Origin: DATARH01 sp963773625
Lineage (GTDB): Bacteria; Pseudomonadota; Alphaproteobacteria; ATCC43930; CGMCC-115725
DNA: 64,000 nt
Reading direction: 5' to 3'
Assembly: GCA_963773625.1 (NCBI GenBank)
Contig: CAVZCJ010000009.1
Span: 186,001-250,000 of the forward strand
The notes under the pieces were generated by a model that had not been told where the DNA came from, did not search any database, and saw only the letters and a program-made list of their open reading frames with translations. Both the position numbers and the translations under genes were made by a program. Positions 46,838-56,856 of this stretch are shown here, one piece after another. Positions within the stretch are counted from its first letter, which is position 1. Each line of letters starts with the position of its first letter.

Positions 46838-47146
46838 ATGAAGATCGACGGGATAATCGCTCAGTCGCTTGCCTCGCTTGATCAAGCGCCCCGGCAGCGG
46901 CTGCGGATCTTCGGTTGCAAGCTGCCTTTGGTAGTTCTGTTCGCGATCGCGTTCGCCGCACCGCACGGTTATCAGCTGGCGGGCGCTTTGGCCTTCTTCT
47001 TCGGTTGGCAAGCTGCTTTTGCAGCGTTCCAGGCGCTGCTTCAGCGGCACACGATGAACGCTGAATCTCTGACAGCCTGGGACGAGACGGCAGCTTTCCT
47101 CGGCCTCGCGGAGCTCATGCGCTTTGTCGGCGCGCTGGCGAGTTGA
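46838..47146 (+). CDS. Small membrane-associated protein, 102 aa
   Basis: The frame reads MKIDGIIAQSLASLDQAPRQR then a hydrophobic stretch LPLVVLFAIAFAAPHGYQLAGALAFFFGW (one or two membrane helices) and a soluble end with Trp-Asp-Glu and LGLAELMRFVGAL. Composition is convincing although the ribosome binding site is weak. Family not recognised. Confidence 0.5.
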   Translation: MKIDGIIAQSLASLDQAPRQRLRIFGCKLPLVVLFAIAFAAPHGYQLAGALAFFFGWQAAFAAFQALLQRHTMNAESLTAWDETAAFLGLAELMRFVGALAS

Positions 47147-47232
47147 GAACTCCAGCAATGCCCCGAGGAGATTTTGGACCGGCAAAGGTGCCCGGACAAT
47201 CTGCCTGGCTTCTGATCTGCGCGAGAAAGAAC

Positions 47233-47452
47233 ATGCAAAGACGACAACGGGCTGAGTTCAAACTTAACGGCAGAGCCGGGGACATAGCCGATATCTACAA
47301 TCGGGTCGGAGACCAATACATCCAGTATGCGGATGGCAATCCCGCAGACCTGTTCTCATTCGAGGGTCTGCACGCCTACGCAGATCGGCGCTTGTGGTCA
47401 CTAAGGGGGTCGCGAAGCGTCCGAGCTGAGAACGCGGCGTCAATCCGGCTGC
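47233..47452 (+). pseudogene. Truncated class I SAM methyltransferase, N-terminal fragment
   Basis: From ATG 47233 the frame reads QRRQRAEFKLNGRAGDIADIYNRVGDQYIQYADGNPADLFSFEGLHAYADRRLW, the N-terminal stretch of a methyltransferase family (Y-D-R-IGDxYxxYADG then FxGxxAYxDRxIW). The AdoMet-binding region that should follow is replaced by unrelated low-complexity residues. It runs into the 3' end of the universal stress gene on the other strand, so it is a deletion scar. Confidence 0.5.
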
Positions 47453-48265
47453 CTAGTGCGATACGAGGATTGGTATTTCCGACGACAGCAAAACCGACTG
47501 GGTGGCGCCCCCAAAGATGAATTCAAACCACATGGCATGCGAATATCCGCCCATCACCAATAGATCGTAGCGTCCTTGTTTGACCTCGTTTTGAAGTGCC
47601 GTACTCTCGTCAGAGGTCCTTATGTGCAGAACCTTTGGTCCGACTTTTATGCCGTGACGGCTTAGGTGCGCTGCCAAGTTCGTCGTATCCGCGGCATCCT
47701 CTTTGGCAGAGGACGGGATCATGGTCACGATATCGACCGACTTCGACAGGCTTAGGAGCGGCAAGGCGTCGTGGATGGATCTAACGGCCTCGCGGCTGCC
47801 ATCCCAAGCGACGGCAGTGCGGGCGAATACGCACGGCTGCGCAAGGGCCGGCACCACGAGGACCGGGCGGCCGCACTGCAGGACGAGCGAGTGAGCGATG
47901 GGCAACGGATGACGCTGAGCTGGACCTTGCCATTCATACTGCCCAACGATGACCATATCGGCATAGCGAGCCTTCTCGCTGATGCACTCGACCACCTCGC
48001 CGGCCGCTTCCAACCAGCAGGCGTCTGGTGCCTCTTCCCGGAACACCGTCGCTGCTGCGTGCGCATCTAAGACCAATGTCGTCGCGATGTTGGTCGCCAC
48101 CTCCACAACACGGCTCGGCTTGTAACGCGGCGGCACCTCCGCGGGCGGTCTCACGTGCAGACCGCTGAGCCGCGCCTCCGTGCGCTTCGCCAGGTTAACC
48201 GCAAATTGCACTCTCCGGCGCCCAGCTCTGCTGCCGTCTACGTGCACCAGCAAGTCGCGAAACAT
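47453..48265 (-). CDS. Universal stress protein, tandem-domain type, 270 aa
   Basis: Two Usp-like halves: residues about 1-135 (RDLLVHVDGSRAGRRRVQFAVNLA ... VIVGQYEWQG ... VLQCGRPVLVVPALA) and about 145-270 (TAVAWDGSREAVRSIHDALPLL ... DLLVMGGYSHAMWFEFIFGGATQSVLLSSEIPILVSH). The second half has the G-x2-H-x9-G pattern of the non-canonical type. GGAGAATTGGTC precedes ATG 48265. It differs from the single-domain Usp at 5.3 kb. Confidence 0.92.
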   Translation of the reverse strand: MFRDLLVHVDGSRAGRRRVQFAVNLAKRTEARLSGLHVRPPAEVPPRYKPSRVVEVATNIATTLVLDAHAAATVFREEAPDACWLEAAGEVVECISEKARYADMVIVGQYEWQGPAQRHPLPIAHSLVLQCGRPVLVVPALAQPCVFARTAVAWDGSREAVRSIHDALPLLSLSKSVDIVTMIPSSAKEDAADTTNLAAHLSRHGIKVGPKVLHIRTSDESTALQNEVKQGRYDLLVMGGYSHAMWFEFIFGGATQSVLLSSEIPILVSH

Positions 48266-48845
48266 GACCAATTCTCCGCACATTTTCTACCCGACTTCAC
48301 TCTAGTGGCGACCCTCAGCGTCGCGTTGCGGTGGAGCTTGGCCCTAGGCCTCGGCGCCCACTTGGTATTGTTTCGCGTCACTTGGCAACGCCGTAACTGA
48401 ACTACCTTCGCATGCCGGTGACGCCTGATTTCAGCTTAGCGGCATAAAGAAGCCATACGAATTCGGACCGCTATCGGGTGAATTCTGCACCCGCAGCGGT
48501 ATTCTCTGATTGTCAGGAGGAGGACAGGGGCCGGTGCGGCATCAGGCCGGCAAGCCGAACTCGAGCCGCTGCTGCACGTGTCTCGTTCAGTACAAACCTG
48601 CAAGTACGATCGGCGCTTCCGACGAGCGACGAACTCCAGCGAGCGGCCGGAGATCGAGTGGGCCTTCGTGCTGCTCGCCGTCGGCGCGATCGTGCGACAG
48701 GTCAAATCGGGTCCCTCAAGGCAGCCTTTGCACCTTCCCGGGTGGGCTCGAATCGCGTCGCAGTTGAGCCATATCAATGGCAGCAAGGGTGGCGCGATCA
48801 ACAGTGAGCTCTCACCGATTGGCGCTGTCCGGAAGGGAACGCCCG
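48266..48845. other. Intergenic, no supported gene
   Basis: About 580 bases between the divergent USP and UPF0182 genes. No FixK-type palindrome was found. Frames seen have no recognisable domain. Confidence 0.4.
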
Positions 48846-51701
48846 ATGTTTGCGCTTAGCTACATGATCGTCGTCTTCATCGCTGCGGTGCCGCTCTTGC
48901 TGACGATCTTACGGGAGCGCGGCAAGCCGCCTTCGATCGCTTTCATCCACCGCGTCTATCGGGATACTGCCTACATCGCGATTGCTATCGTCGGCATCCT
49001 CGCGCTCGAGGCGATTTTCAGGATCGCCTTGCAGAGCTACTGGTTCAGCGAGCTCGGTCAGCAATATCGCTATTGGTTCGCGCTTGGCCTGCGGGTAGCG
49101 ATTTTCGCCACGGTCTTTGTCTTCGGTGGGTTGTTTATCGCGTTCAACCTGCGGGTAGTTTGCCGGCCTGTAGCGATCGTGCCGCGCAGCGCGCCGTGGT
49201 TTGGCGGCTTCATTATTTCGGCGGTGATCGCATTCGGCGCCACGAGCCTTTGGATACCGCTGATGGCTTTCCTCGGGGCGGCTCCATCGGGCACGACCGA
49301 CCCAATCTTCGGCAAGGACCTGTCCTTCTACCTCCTCGCTCTGCCGCTTTATGAGGGGATTATCTATCTCATCATTTGGACCCTGGTCCTGACCATCGCG
49401 GCGTGGGTCGGCATCGGATTTCTTTTCTATCCGCGCCCCGGACAGCCCTGGCGGTACCACAGCCGTTTTCCCGAACTGATCGACGAGAGTTCGCCCGGCG
49501 AAGTGGAGAAAGGCGAAGTGCTTTTCTTACCCCTCCGCCGGAACGCTTGGGATGCCTGGTTTCCACAGGGGATGATGCTGGGCGCGCTGCTCTGCCTCAG
49601 TTTCGCCCTCGCCCGCTTCTTCGCTCGATACCACCTTATCATCGACGGGCACTCGGCTGTCGTCGCCGGCGCTTCCTGGGTCGACGTCCATTTCTGGCTG
49701 CCAGCCTACGCCGTAGTCATCGCGGGCTGGGTCGCCGCGGCGATCGGCTTGGCCTCGGCGGCCTGCGTGCCGCGATTGCGCCGCTGGGTTCTCGCCATGC
49801 CGTCGCATTGGCTGACACCGTGCGGCGTTTTCGCGGCAGTCTATGTCGGTGCGGCGATCCTCCCGATCGCGGTCGAACATCTCTATGTCGGCCCCAACCA
49901 GATAACCCTTGAGCAGCCTTTCCTCGTCCACAGCATCGCGGGCACGCGGCAGGCGTATGGGCTCGTCGGGACGAATGTCGAGGAGCAGGAGTTCGCTGTT
50001 TCGGCTACTCCGCTTGGCCGCGACGACCTCGATAAAAACGCGGCGACCCTGCGGGATGCGCGCATCTGGGATTGGCGCGCGCTCGAACCCCAGCTACAGC
50101 AAACTCAGGGCCTTCGGCCCTACTACACGTTCGGCAATGTCGATATCGACCGCTACCGGATTGATGACGTCGAACGCCAAGTGATGATCACCGCGCGCGA
50201 GCTTGATGTCGCTAAGCTCCCGGATGCGGCGCAGGTCTGGGTGAATCTCGCGCTAAAATACACGCATGGCTACGGTGCCGTAGCCGTCCCGGTCAACGAG
50301 ATCGACAGTCGCGGCAACCCGGTACTGTGGGCGCACGATATCCCGATCCAAGCCAAGGGCGACCTCGCGGTAACCCACGGCGAAATCTACTACGGCATAA
50401 TGACTCTCGACCGGGTGTACGTGCACACCACGGAGAAGGAATTCGACTTCCCCCAGGGCGACGCCAATGCCGAAACCATCTATGGCGGCAACGGCGGCAT
50501 TGCCTTGTCGAATCTCTGGCGCAAGCTCGTCATCGCCCATGAGTTCGACGGCTTACGATTGTTCATCTCAGGCTACTTCACCGCGCAGAGCCGGGTCCTG
50601 ATCCGTCGGAATGTCGTCGAGCGGGTTGAGCGGCTGGCACCGTTCCTTACCTTTGATCGCGACCCCTATATCGTCGCCGACGGCGAGCATTACTCATACA
50701 TCATCGATGGTTACACCAGTTCCCAGAACTACCCGTACAGCGAGGCCTATCAGGGCTCGCTCGGCGATTTTCACGGCCGCAATTACCTACGCAATTCGGT
50801 GAAAGCGGTCGTCGACGCTTATAACGGCTCGGTAACGTTCTACGTCTTCGGCACCGACGACCCGATCATCAAGGCCTACCAGACAATGCTGCCCGGTCTG
50901 TTCAAGGACCGCAGCGAGATGCCCGAAAATCTACGGCACCACATCCGCTATCCCGAGGATCTGTTCACCGTTCAGGCCGAAATGTACGGCACCTACCACA
51001 TGACCAACCCGACCACGTTTTACAATCGTGAGGATCGCTGGGAGGTGCCGCACGAGCTCTATCGCGACCGCGAGATCGAGGTTCAGCCCTATTACGTGAT
51101 GGCACAGTTGCCGGGCGCTCAAAATCCGGAATTCATGCTGATGCTGCCGCTGTCGGTGGCAGGCAAGAACCAGATGGCCGGTTGGCTTGCCGGCCGATCG
51201 GACGGCGAAAGCTACGGCAAACTTGTCGCGTTCCGTTTTCCCAAGGGGCGGTTTGTCGATGGCCCTGCGCAGATCGAGTCGCGGATCAATTCCGACAGTC
51301 GCTTCTCAGGGGATCTGACGCTGTGGGATCAGCACGGCTCTCGCGTGATCCGCGGCAACCTGATCATCCTGCCGCTCAATAACAACCAGCTGATCGCAAT
51401 CGAGCCTATTTATATCGAGGCGGAGCAGACCAGGATCCCGACACTTGCCCGTGTCGTATTCGGACAATTGCTGCCTGACGACCGCAAAATAGAGTGGGCC
51501 GGCACCCTTGATGAGGCTGAGGCCCTCCTCGTCGGGATCCGCCCGCAGCCGGTCGCACAAACGCCTGCCACGACAGATAGCGACCGGATCGAGCGTGCCC
51601 GCACCGTGTTTCGCGACATGCAGCGGGAATATGCCGCGGGCAACTTCGTCCGTTATGGCGAGCTGCTCGAACAGCTCGAAAAAATTCTGCTGCCTCCCTG
51701 A
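48846..51701 (+). CDS. UPF0182 family membrane protein, 951 aa
   Basis: The start at 48846 has GGAAGGGAA upstream and leads straight into a membrane helix (FALSYMIVVFIAAVPLLLTILR). About seven helices lie in the first 330 residues, then a large soluble part with QPFLVHSIAGTRQAYGLVGTNVEE, NIDRYRIDDVERQV, YTHGYGAVAVPVNEID and YPEDLFTVQAEMYGTYHMTNPTTFYNREDRWEVP. This is the COG1615/UPF0182 pattern; length is typical. The function is unknown. A hairpin covers its stop codon (51698-51726). Confidence 0.95.
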   Translation: MFALSYMIVVFIAAVPLLLTILRERGKPPSIAFIHRVYRDTAYIAIAIVGILALEAIFRIALQSYWFSELGQQYRYWFALGLRVAIFATVFVFGGLFIAFNLRVVCRPVAIVPRSAPWFGGFIISAVIAFGATSLWIPLMAFLGAAPSGTTDPIFGKDLSFYLLALPLYEGIIYLIIWTLVLTIAAWVGIGFLFYPRPGQPWRYHSRFPELIDESSPGEVEKGEVLFLPLRRNAWDAWFPQGMMLGALLCLSFALARFFARYHLIIDGHSAVVAGASWVDVHFWLPAYAVVIAGWVAAAIGLASAACVPRLRRWVLAMPSHWLTPCGVFAAVYVGAAILPIAVEHLYVGPNQITLEQPFLVHSIAGTRQAYGLVGTNVEEQEFAVSATPLGRDDLDKNAATLRDARIWDWRALEPQLQQTQGLRPYYTFGNVDIDRYRIDDVERQVMITARELDVAKLPDAAQVWVNLALKYTHGYGAVAVPVNEIDSRGNPVLWAHDIPIQAKGDLAVTHGEIYYGIMTLDRVYVHTTEKEFDFPQGDANAETIYGGNGGIALSNLWRKLVIAHEFDGLRLFISGYFTAQSRVLIRRNVVERVERLAPFLTFDRDPYIVADGEHYSYIIDGYTSSQNYPYSEAYQGSLGDFHGRNYLRNSVKAVVDAYNGSVTFYVFGTDDPIIKAYQTMLPGLFKDRSEMPENLRHHIRYPEDLFTVQAEMYGTYHMTNPTTFYNREDRWEVPHELYRDREIEVQPYYVMAQLPGAQNPEFMLMLPLSVAGKNQMAGWLAGRSDGESYGKLVAFRFPKGRFVDGPAQIESRINSDSRFSGDLTLWDQHGSRVIRGNLIILPLNNNQLIAIEPIYIEAEQTRIPTLARVVFGQLLPDDRKIEWAGTLDEAEALLVGIRPQPVAQTPATTDSDRIERARTVFRDMQREYAAGNFVRYGELLEQLEKILLPP

Positions 51702-51726
51702 AACCAATGGCCGCCGTTTGGTTCAG
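51698..51726 (+). terminator. Hairpin at the end of the UPF0182 gene
   Basis: CTGAAACCAA and TTGGTTCAG pair with one bulged A around a GC-rich loop, right at the stop codon. No T-run follows, so termination is only possible. Confidence 0.35.
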
Positions 51727-51926
51727 TGAGCCTCTGCGGCTCGACCCCGAGGGCTCGGTCGTGGTCCCGGGAATGGCCGGAATTGGCGCATCTTACCCAT
51801 TGCGATGTGTCCCGGCGACGGTCTGCTTCCTGATCACATAGCGGGCCGCTGACCCTCGGCGGTGGGAACGGGTCTTCGTGCCCCAAAGCCGGCCTCCTTA
51901 CGCTAGGGTTCGGGACCGCTCCCTCG

Positions 51927-54107
51927 TCATCCGTGCTGTGCAGCATCCGCGGTGACACCGCTCCTTTCCGCGCCTCTCGGCGCAACCCGGAACGCCGGGA
52001 TCGTTACTCTGACCGTCGTGCCGTAACCCTTTTCGCTTTTGACCTGTAGGGAGCCGCCGTGCAGTTCGGCGAGACGCTTGGCCAAGGGCAAGCCCAAGCC
52101 GGTACCTTCGTATCGCCGGGTATTGCTGGCATCGATCTGGCCGAAGGGCTGAAGCGCGACGTCGATCTCGTCGGCGGTCATCCCGAGCCCGGTATCGCGC
52201 ACTTCGAAGATGACGGTCCCCTCTGGCCCTCGGTGCACAGCAACGACAACAGAACCGGCTTGCTCGGTAAATTTGAGTGCGTTGGATATAAGATTTAGGA
52301 GGATCTGCTTGAGCCTCGTCGAATCGCAGACGAGAAGCGGCAATTTGCTCTCGATTTCGGTCGACAGGCTGATGCCACTAGCAACCGCGTTGCTCCGCAT
52401 CAAGGTAATAGTGCTGTCTAGTATAGCGCGAGGGTCGACACCTTCTTCGTCACGAAGCTCGAACTTGCCCGCGTCGACCTTTGCGAGGTCGAGAATGTCG
52501 TTGATGACGTCGTGGAGATGTTCACCGCTCTGATGGATTAGCCTGACGTACTCAATCTGCTCAGGCTGCAGGGGACCGCGTATTCCAAGCTCGAGGGACT
52601 CGGAGAAACCGATTATCGCGTTTAATGGGGTGCGGAGCTCGTGGCTCATATTGGCGAGGAATTGCGATTTGGCCATATTCGCCTCCTCGGCTGCTTCTTT
52701 CGTATCGCGGAGGAGGGTCTCCACTCGGACCTGTTCAGTAATATCGCGTCCAGTGCCGCGATAGCCGAGAAATCGACCCTTCACGTCAAAGAATGGATTT
52801 CCGCTGACCGAGGCGACGCCCTCTCGCCCGGCTCCGTTTCTCCAGGTGTATACAAAATCGCGGAGCGGCTCGTGACGTTCCAGCAACGCAAAATGGTCGT
52901 CCCAACCGGCCGCCGTATTCCCAGATTCGGCAGCAAGCTCCATACGACTGCGACCAAGCAGATCATCGGCACTAAATCCAAAGGCACGCACTCCTTCGGA
53001 CAGGTAGCTGAAGCGATGGTCTTGATCGGTCTCCCAGAACCAATCCGACGAGGTAAGAGCAAAGTCGCGAGACCGCGCTTCGCTCTTCTGCACCGCGTCG
53101 GCAGCTTCCGCGAGCGCTGCGGCCTGGCGATCCATCTTCCGCGATCGGGCCGCGAGCGCACCGAACAATGCCGCGAAACAGAGCACCACGCAGGCGGCGC
53201 TCGCTGAAACCACGAGACCGAAGTGGCGCCATTCTCCCAGGGCCGCGTCTTTCGGAACAGTTACGGAGACCGCCAGGGGATAATCGCGCAGAGGATGAAC
53301 CGAGACGACACGGGCCACCCCGTCGATGTAACCCGGCGTCCCATAGCTGCCGCCACCCTTTGCAACAATTGTGTACCACGGCGATTCAGATGACAGCCTT
53401 TTCCCCATCATGTCTTCAACGTGCGGATAGCGCGCAAGTAACATGCCGTCCCGCCGGAAAACGCTCACCGATCCGCCCGCCTCAAGGGTAATCGCCTTGT
53501 AGAACTCCTCGAAATAGCGAAGGTCGATCACACCGAGAGCGATCCCGAGGAACTGACCATGGGGGCCATCGATGCGCCGCCCCACGAAAAAGGTCCACGC
53601 ACCGGTGATCCGGCTGCGCACCGGGGCGCTGATAAAGACACCATGGTCGTTGTGGTCACGAAAGTGCACGAAGTAGTCGCGATCGGACGCATCGAGCCGC
53701 GACACCGGCCACTCACGCGAGCTCGAGATCATCAAACCGTCGGCATTGATTACAGCAATTCCTTGAGCCTGGGGCATCGTCGCCAAGCGGTCTGCGAGAA
53801 ACCGGTGGGCATCTTCGGCGGCCATTCGGCGATTGAACTCGGCCGGGTTATCAACCCCAACCGCCAGTACCGTGGACTGCGTCTCCAGCAGCACCAAGTC
53901 AACGGCCTGGATCGACCGGGCCATTTGTTCAGCAAGGGTAATGCTAAGGTTTGTCAACTCCCGCTGGTAGCTTTCAATCGACTGCTGCCGGCGCTCCCAG
54001 ACTGCCAAACCCGCCGCGAAGATCGTCGCAGCGATAACGATACCGCCGATCAGATAAAGGCGTTGACTGGAGGAGAGACGCCGGAGGGCGTTGGCCCGGT
54101 TTATCAT
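51927..54107 (-). CDS. Membrane sensor histidine kinase: dCache, PAS, HisKA, HATPase, 726 aa
   Basis: ATG 54107 is chosen since the longer frame begins with TTG and the membrane helix (LYLIGGIVIAATIFAAGLAVW) then lies at residues 17-37. Residues about 40-300 are a periplasmic double-Cache-type sensor, closed by a second helix (LVVSASAACVVLCFAALFGAL). Then PAS (DFALTSSDWFWETDQDHRFSYLSEGV), H-box FLANMSHELRTPLNAIIGFSE, N-box LLNLISNALKFT, G1 EVRDTGLGM and G2 GTGLGLPLAKRL. No response regulator is adjacent, so it is an orphan kinase. Ligand unknown. Confidence 0.95.
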   Translation of the reverse strand: MINRANALRRLSSSQRLYLIGGIVIAATIFAAGLAVWERRQQSIESYQRELTNLSITLAEQMARSIQAVDLVLLETQSTVLAVGVDNPAEFNRRMAAEDAHRFLADRLATMPQAQGIAVINADGLMISSSREWPVSRLDASDRDYFVHFRDHNDHGVFISAPVRSRITGAWTFFVGRRIDGPHGQFLGIALGVIDLRYFEEFYKAITLEAGGSVSVFRRDGMLLARYPHVEDMMGKRLSSESPWYTIVAKGGGSYGTPGYIDGVARVVSVHPLRDYPLAVSVTVPKDAALGEWRHFGLVVSASAACVVLCFAALFGALAARSRKMDRQAAALAEAADAVQKSEARSRDFALTSSDWFWETDQDHRFSYLSEGVRAFGFSADDLLGRSRMELAAESGNTAAGWDDHFALLERHEPLRDFVYTWRNGAGREGVASVSGNPFFDVKGRFLGYRGTGRDITEQVRVETLLRDTKEAAEEANMAKSQFLANMSHELRTPLNAIIGFSESLELGIRGPLQPEQIEYVRLIHQSGEHLHDVINDILDLAKVDAGKFELRDEEGVDPRAILDSTITLMRSNAVASGISLSTEIESKLPLLVCDSTRLKQILLNLISNALKFTEQAGSVVVAVHRGPEGTVIFEVRDTGLGMTADEIDVALQPFGQIDASNTRRYEGTGLGLPLAKRLAELHGGSLQVKSEKGYGTTVRVTIPAFRVAPRGAERSGVTADAAQHG

Positions 54108-54455
54108 CTGCGGTCTTCGCCCGGGCGCTGTGCGACCGGCAAAGCGATAAGTCCCCTGCCGGCATTTCCCTACATGGGCCAATAAACCAACTTGGTTAAT
54201 GCGTTCTAAAGCGCGCGACCGGAAACTAGAAATTACCGCCAGCGCGAAGCGAATGTTTGCACTCGTTCAGGGCGCACCCAGCGCCGGCATGGCGCCCGCG
54301 TTTTGATATCGGCGCTTAGGCGCAATTAGTGCGACGGTCGGCTATCTGTCGGATCGACAGTGCTGACGCGAACGGCTGCTCTCGGGCGCTTCCCGGCCGT
54401 TGCGGCGCGTTCCCGTCAAGGGCCGCTTATTAAATCCAGCTCCGGCTAAGCGAAG
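54108..54455. other. Intergenic, no supported gene
   Basis: About 350 bases between the 5' end of the kinase gene and the 3' end of the CBS-BON gene; the kinase promoter must lie here. No FixK-type palindrome or gene was found. Confidence 0.4.
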
Positions 54456-55161
54456 TTAGAAGGCGGGGAATGTCGGCGCTGGAAGCAGGTGTTCTTCGAC
54501 CCCGCGCACCCCGGTAATGCTCTCCGCTGCGACCCGCAGCGCGTGCCTTTTCTCTTCGGGTTCATCGTCGGAAAGCCAGAAGTGCACGACGCCCTCGCGG
54601 ACAATTATGTCCTCAGGCCATACCTTCGCCCATTCCTCCTGGTTAAGCTCGCCCAGGAGACGGGCGCGGATGAAGCGATCATCTCCGTCACCCTCGCGTG
54701 GTGGCGCACCTTTCGTTGCACCCACGGCCCGCACAATGTTGGCGCGGCTGATGATCCCGACGACTTTTCCGTCGCGCAGCACGGGTACGCGCTTAATCGC
54801 GCTTCGCCTCCAGCAACGCCGCCACGTCGGCCAGATCGGCCTGCTCATCGACGCTCGCAACATCACGCGTCATCAAATCGCTGACCTTGCGGCCATGCGA
54901 CTTGACGTAATCCCGCGCGAGTTCAGAGGCGAAATCGTCGAGCCACCAAGAACGGCGCCGCTCACGATGGCGGTGTGCGGTGCCGATTTCAGCCCGGTGC
55001 AGTAAGTCGCCCTCGCTGATGATGCCAATAAGGCCGCCGCTCGAATTCACCACCGGCACGCCGCTGATGCCGCGTTCCGCCAGCAATTTTGCTAAATCCT
55101 GGATCGCCATTTCCGGACCGACCGTGATCACATCGGTCGTCATCACGTCCATCGCGCGCAT
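54456..55161 (-). pseudogene. CBS-CBS-BON protein with one frameshift
   Basis: From ATG 55161: CBS1 (VPVVNSSGGLIGIISEGDLLH), the WWLDDFASELARDYVKSHG linker, and the start of CBS2 (DVASVDEQADLADVAALLE). The frame changes near 54795-54820 and continues RVPVLRDGKVVGIISRANIVRAV and a BON domain (FIRARLLGELNQEEWAKVWPEDIIVREGVVHFWL ... VRGVEEHL). Thus a full CBS-CBS-BON protein (about 234 aa) with a single indel, which could be a sequencing error. A near-FixK palindrome lies 88 bases upstream. Confidence 0.85.
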
Positions 55162-55248
55162 TGTTCGCTCCCTTGATGGTTTTTCCGGTTGCGTCACTCC
55201 ATCGACTCGGGACGATTGGCACTTTAGGGGCCGACCAGCACAGATGCC

Positions 55249-55262
55249 TTGATGTAGATCAT
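55249..55262 (-). promoter_or_regulatory. FNR-like box upstream of the CBS-BON gene
   Basis: TTGATgtagATCAT has one mismatch to the TTGA-N6-TCAA dyad. It is 88 bases upstream of the CBS-BON start. The rest of the intergenic stretch 55162-55482 holds no gene. Confidence 0.45.
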
Positions 55263-55482
55263 TAATCGAGAAATCGCTGGCCTAGCACTCAGCCTTACTC
55301 GTGGCCCAAGGATCGTTTGACTTGGCCGATCAACTTGCTTCGTCCGCGCCTGTGAAAGTCGCGGTGACCAGGCGATGCTCGCGGAGCCGCTCTACATTTA
55401 CGCTCTTAAAGTCCGCTCAGGCATTCCTATATAGGGCGCTGAAGGGAAGGTCCGTGTGACTTCTCCCTAGGGATAAAAATCG

Positions 55483-56279
55483 ATGGTTCGGCAGCCCGCT
55501 GTGGCGGGAACGTTCTATCCGGCCAACGCCAGTATTCTTCGGCAGACGGTAGAGCAGCTTCTTGAAAGCATCCGTGACGTCTTTCGAGACGGCGCGGCCC
55601 AAGGCGCTCGTCGTGCCGCATGCCGGTTATGTCTACTCGGGTCGGGTCGCCGGACAGGCCTACGCCCACCTCATCAAGCACGCCGGCATCATGCGCCGCG
55701 TGATTCTGCTCGGTCCCACGCACCGCGTCCCGGTTCGCGGCCTGGCGCTGCCGGAGGCGGACCGTTTCGCGACGCCCCTGGGTGAGATCCCCGTCGACCA
55801 GGACGCGATTGGCCGGCTGGCAGGGATGCCACATGTGGTCGTGAATGGCGTCACGCATGCCGCCGAACATTCGCTTGAAGTTCAACTACCCTTCCTGCAG
55901 AGCGTGCTGCACGAGTTCACTTTAGTGCCGCTTGCAGTAGGCGATACGACGGCCGATCGAGGTCGCCGATGTCCTCGAAACGCTGTGGGGCGGTCCCGAG
56001 ACGTTGATCGTCATCAGTTCCGACCTGTCCCATTACCTGCCCTACGCCGTGGCCAAACAAGTGGACGATGACACGGTGGAGCAAATCCTGCGCGGCCGCC
56101 TGCTCAGCAGCTTTGAACAGGCTTGCGGCGCCTTGCCAATCAACGGACTGCTACTCGCGGCTAGCCGGCACAAGCTGACGCCAAAACTCGTATCCCAGTG
56201 CAACTCAGGCGATATCGCAGGCGATCGGCAAAGCGTAGTCGGCTACGCGGCTATCGAATTCCTGGAAAGCCATGACTGA
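55483..56279 (+). pseudogene. MEMO1 / AmmeMemoRadiSam system protein B, two frameshifts
   Basis: Begins VRQPAVAGTFYPANASILRQTVEQLL, changes frame near 55560, then KALVVPHAGYVYSGRVAGQAYAHL, VILLGPTHRVPV, MPHVVVNGVTHAAEHSLEVQLPFLQ; changes frame near 55955, then LIVISSDLSHYLPY and LPINGLLLAA to stop 56279. His residues of VPHAGY, GPTHR and EHSLE are the metal-binding set of the MEMO fold. Restored length is about 265 aa. It overlaps AMMECR1 by eight bases. Confidence 0.85.
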
Positions 56280-56856
56280 CGCCGCCGCCATGAATGAAGA
56301 TCGCGGCCGGGTGCTTCTTGCGCTCGCCCGCGCGGCGATTGCAGGCGCGTTTGGCCAGACCTGTTTCGTCGATCAATCCGCTCCTTGGCTGCGCGCCAAG
56401 GGAGCCTGCTTCGTTACCCTGACCAAAAGCGGGGAGCTGCGCGGCTGCGTCGGAGGCCTCGAGCCGCGCCACTCGCTGTTGGAGGCAGTGACAGCACTTG
56501 CGCGCGCCGCGGCCTTTGACGATCCGCGCTTTCCGCCGCTCGACGCCAGTGAACTGGAGAGCACCTGCATCTCGGTGTCGCTGCTCTCGGCGCTGGAGCC
56601 GCTGCCGGCGGATTCGGAAGAGGAGGCGCTGAGGCGGATTAAGCCGGACGTCGATGGGCTCTTGCTTGAATGCGGCCGCCGGCGCGCGACTTTTCTGCCG
56701 CAGGTCTGGGAGGAGCTTCCCGACGCCTGCGACTTTCTCGGTCACCTGAAGCTGAAAGCCGGCCTGCCGGGCGATTTCTGGTCGGATGAAATCCGCCTCT
56801 ATCGGTACCAGGTCGCCAAGTGGAGCGAGCCCGAAATTGGCCAGACGGTGCAGTGA
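56272..56856 (+). CDS. AMMECR1 domain protein / AmmeMemoRadiSam system protein A, 194 aa
   Basis: The AMMECR1 signature GELRGCVGGLEP is present with GACFVTLTK before and ISVSLLSALEPLP after, and DGLLLECGRRRATFLPQVWEELPDACDFLGHLKLKAGLP. Family length is about 190-200. It overlaps MEMO1 by eight bases and the radical SAM gene by one, so the three are cotranslated. Function of the trio is not established; protein modification has been suggested. Confidence 0.93.
   Translation: MTDAAAMNEDRGRVLLALARAAIAGAFGQTCFVDQSAPWLRAKGACFVTLTKSGELRGCVGGLEPRHSLLEAVTALARAAAFDDPRFPPLDASELESTCISVSLLSALEPLPADSEEEALRRIKPDVDGLLLECGRRRATFLPQVWEELPDACDFLGHLKLKAGLPGDFWSDEIRLYRYQVAKWSEPEIGQTVQ

Noticed and set aside
46379..47185. 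268-codon minus-strand frame
   Set aside because: Lacks any domain, crosses the small membrane protein on the other strand and the remnant region, and has shadow-type composition.
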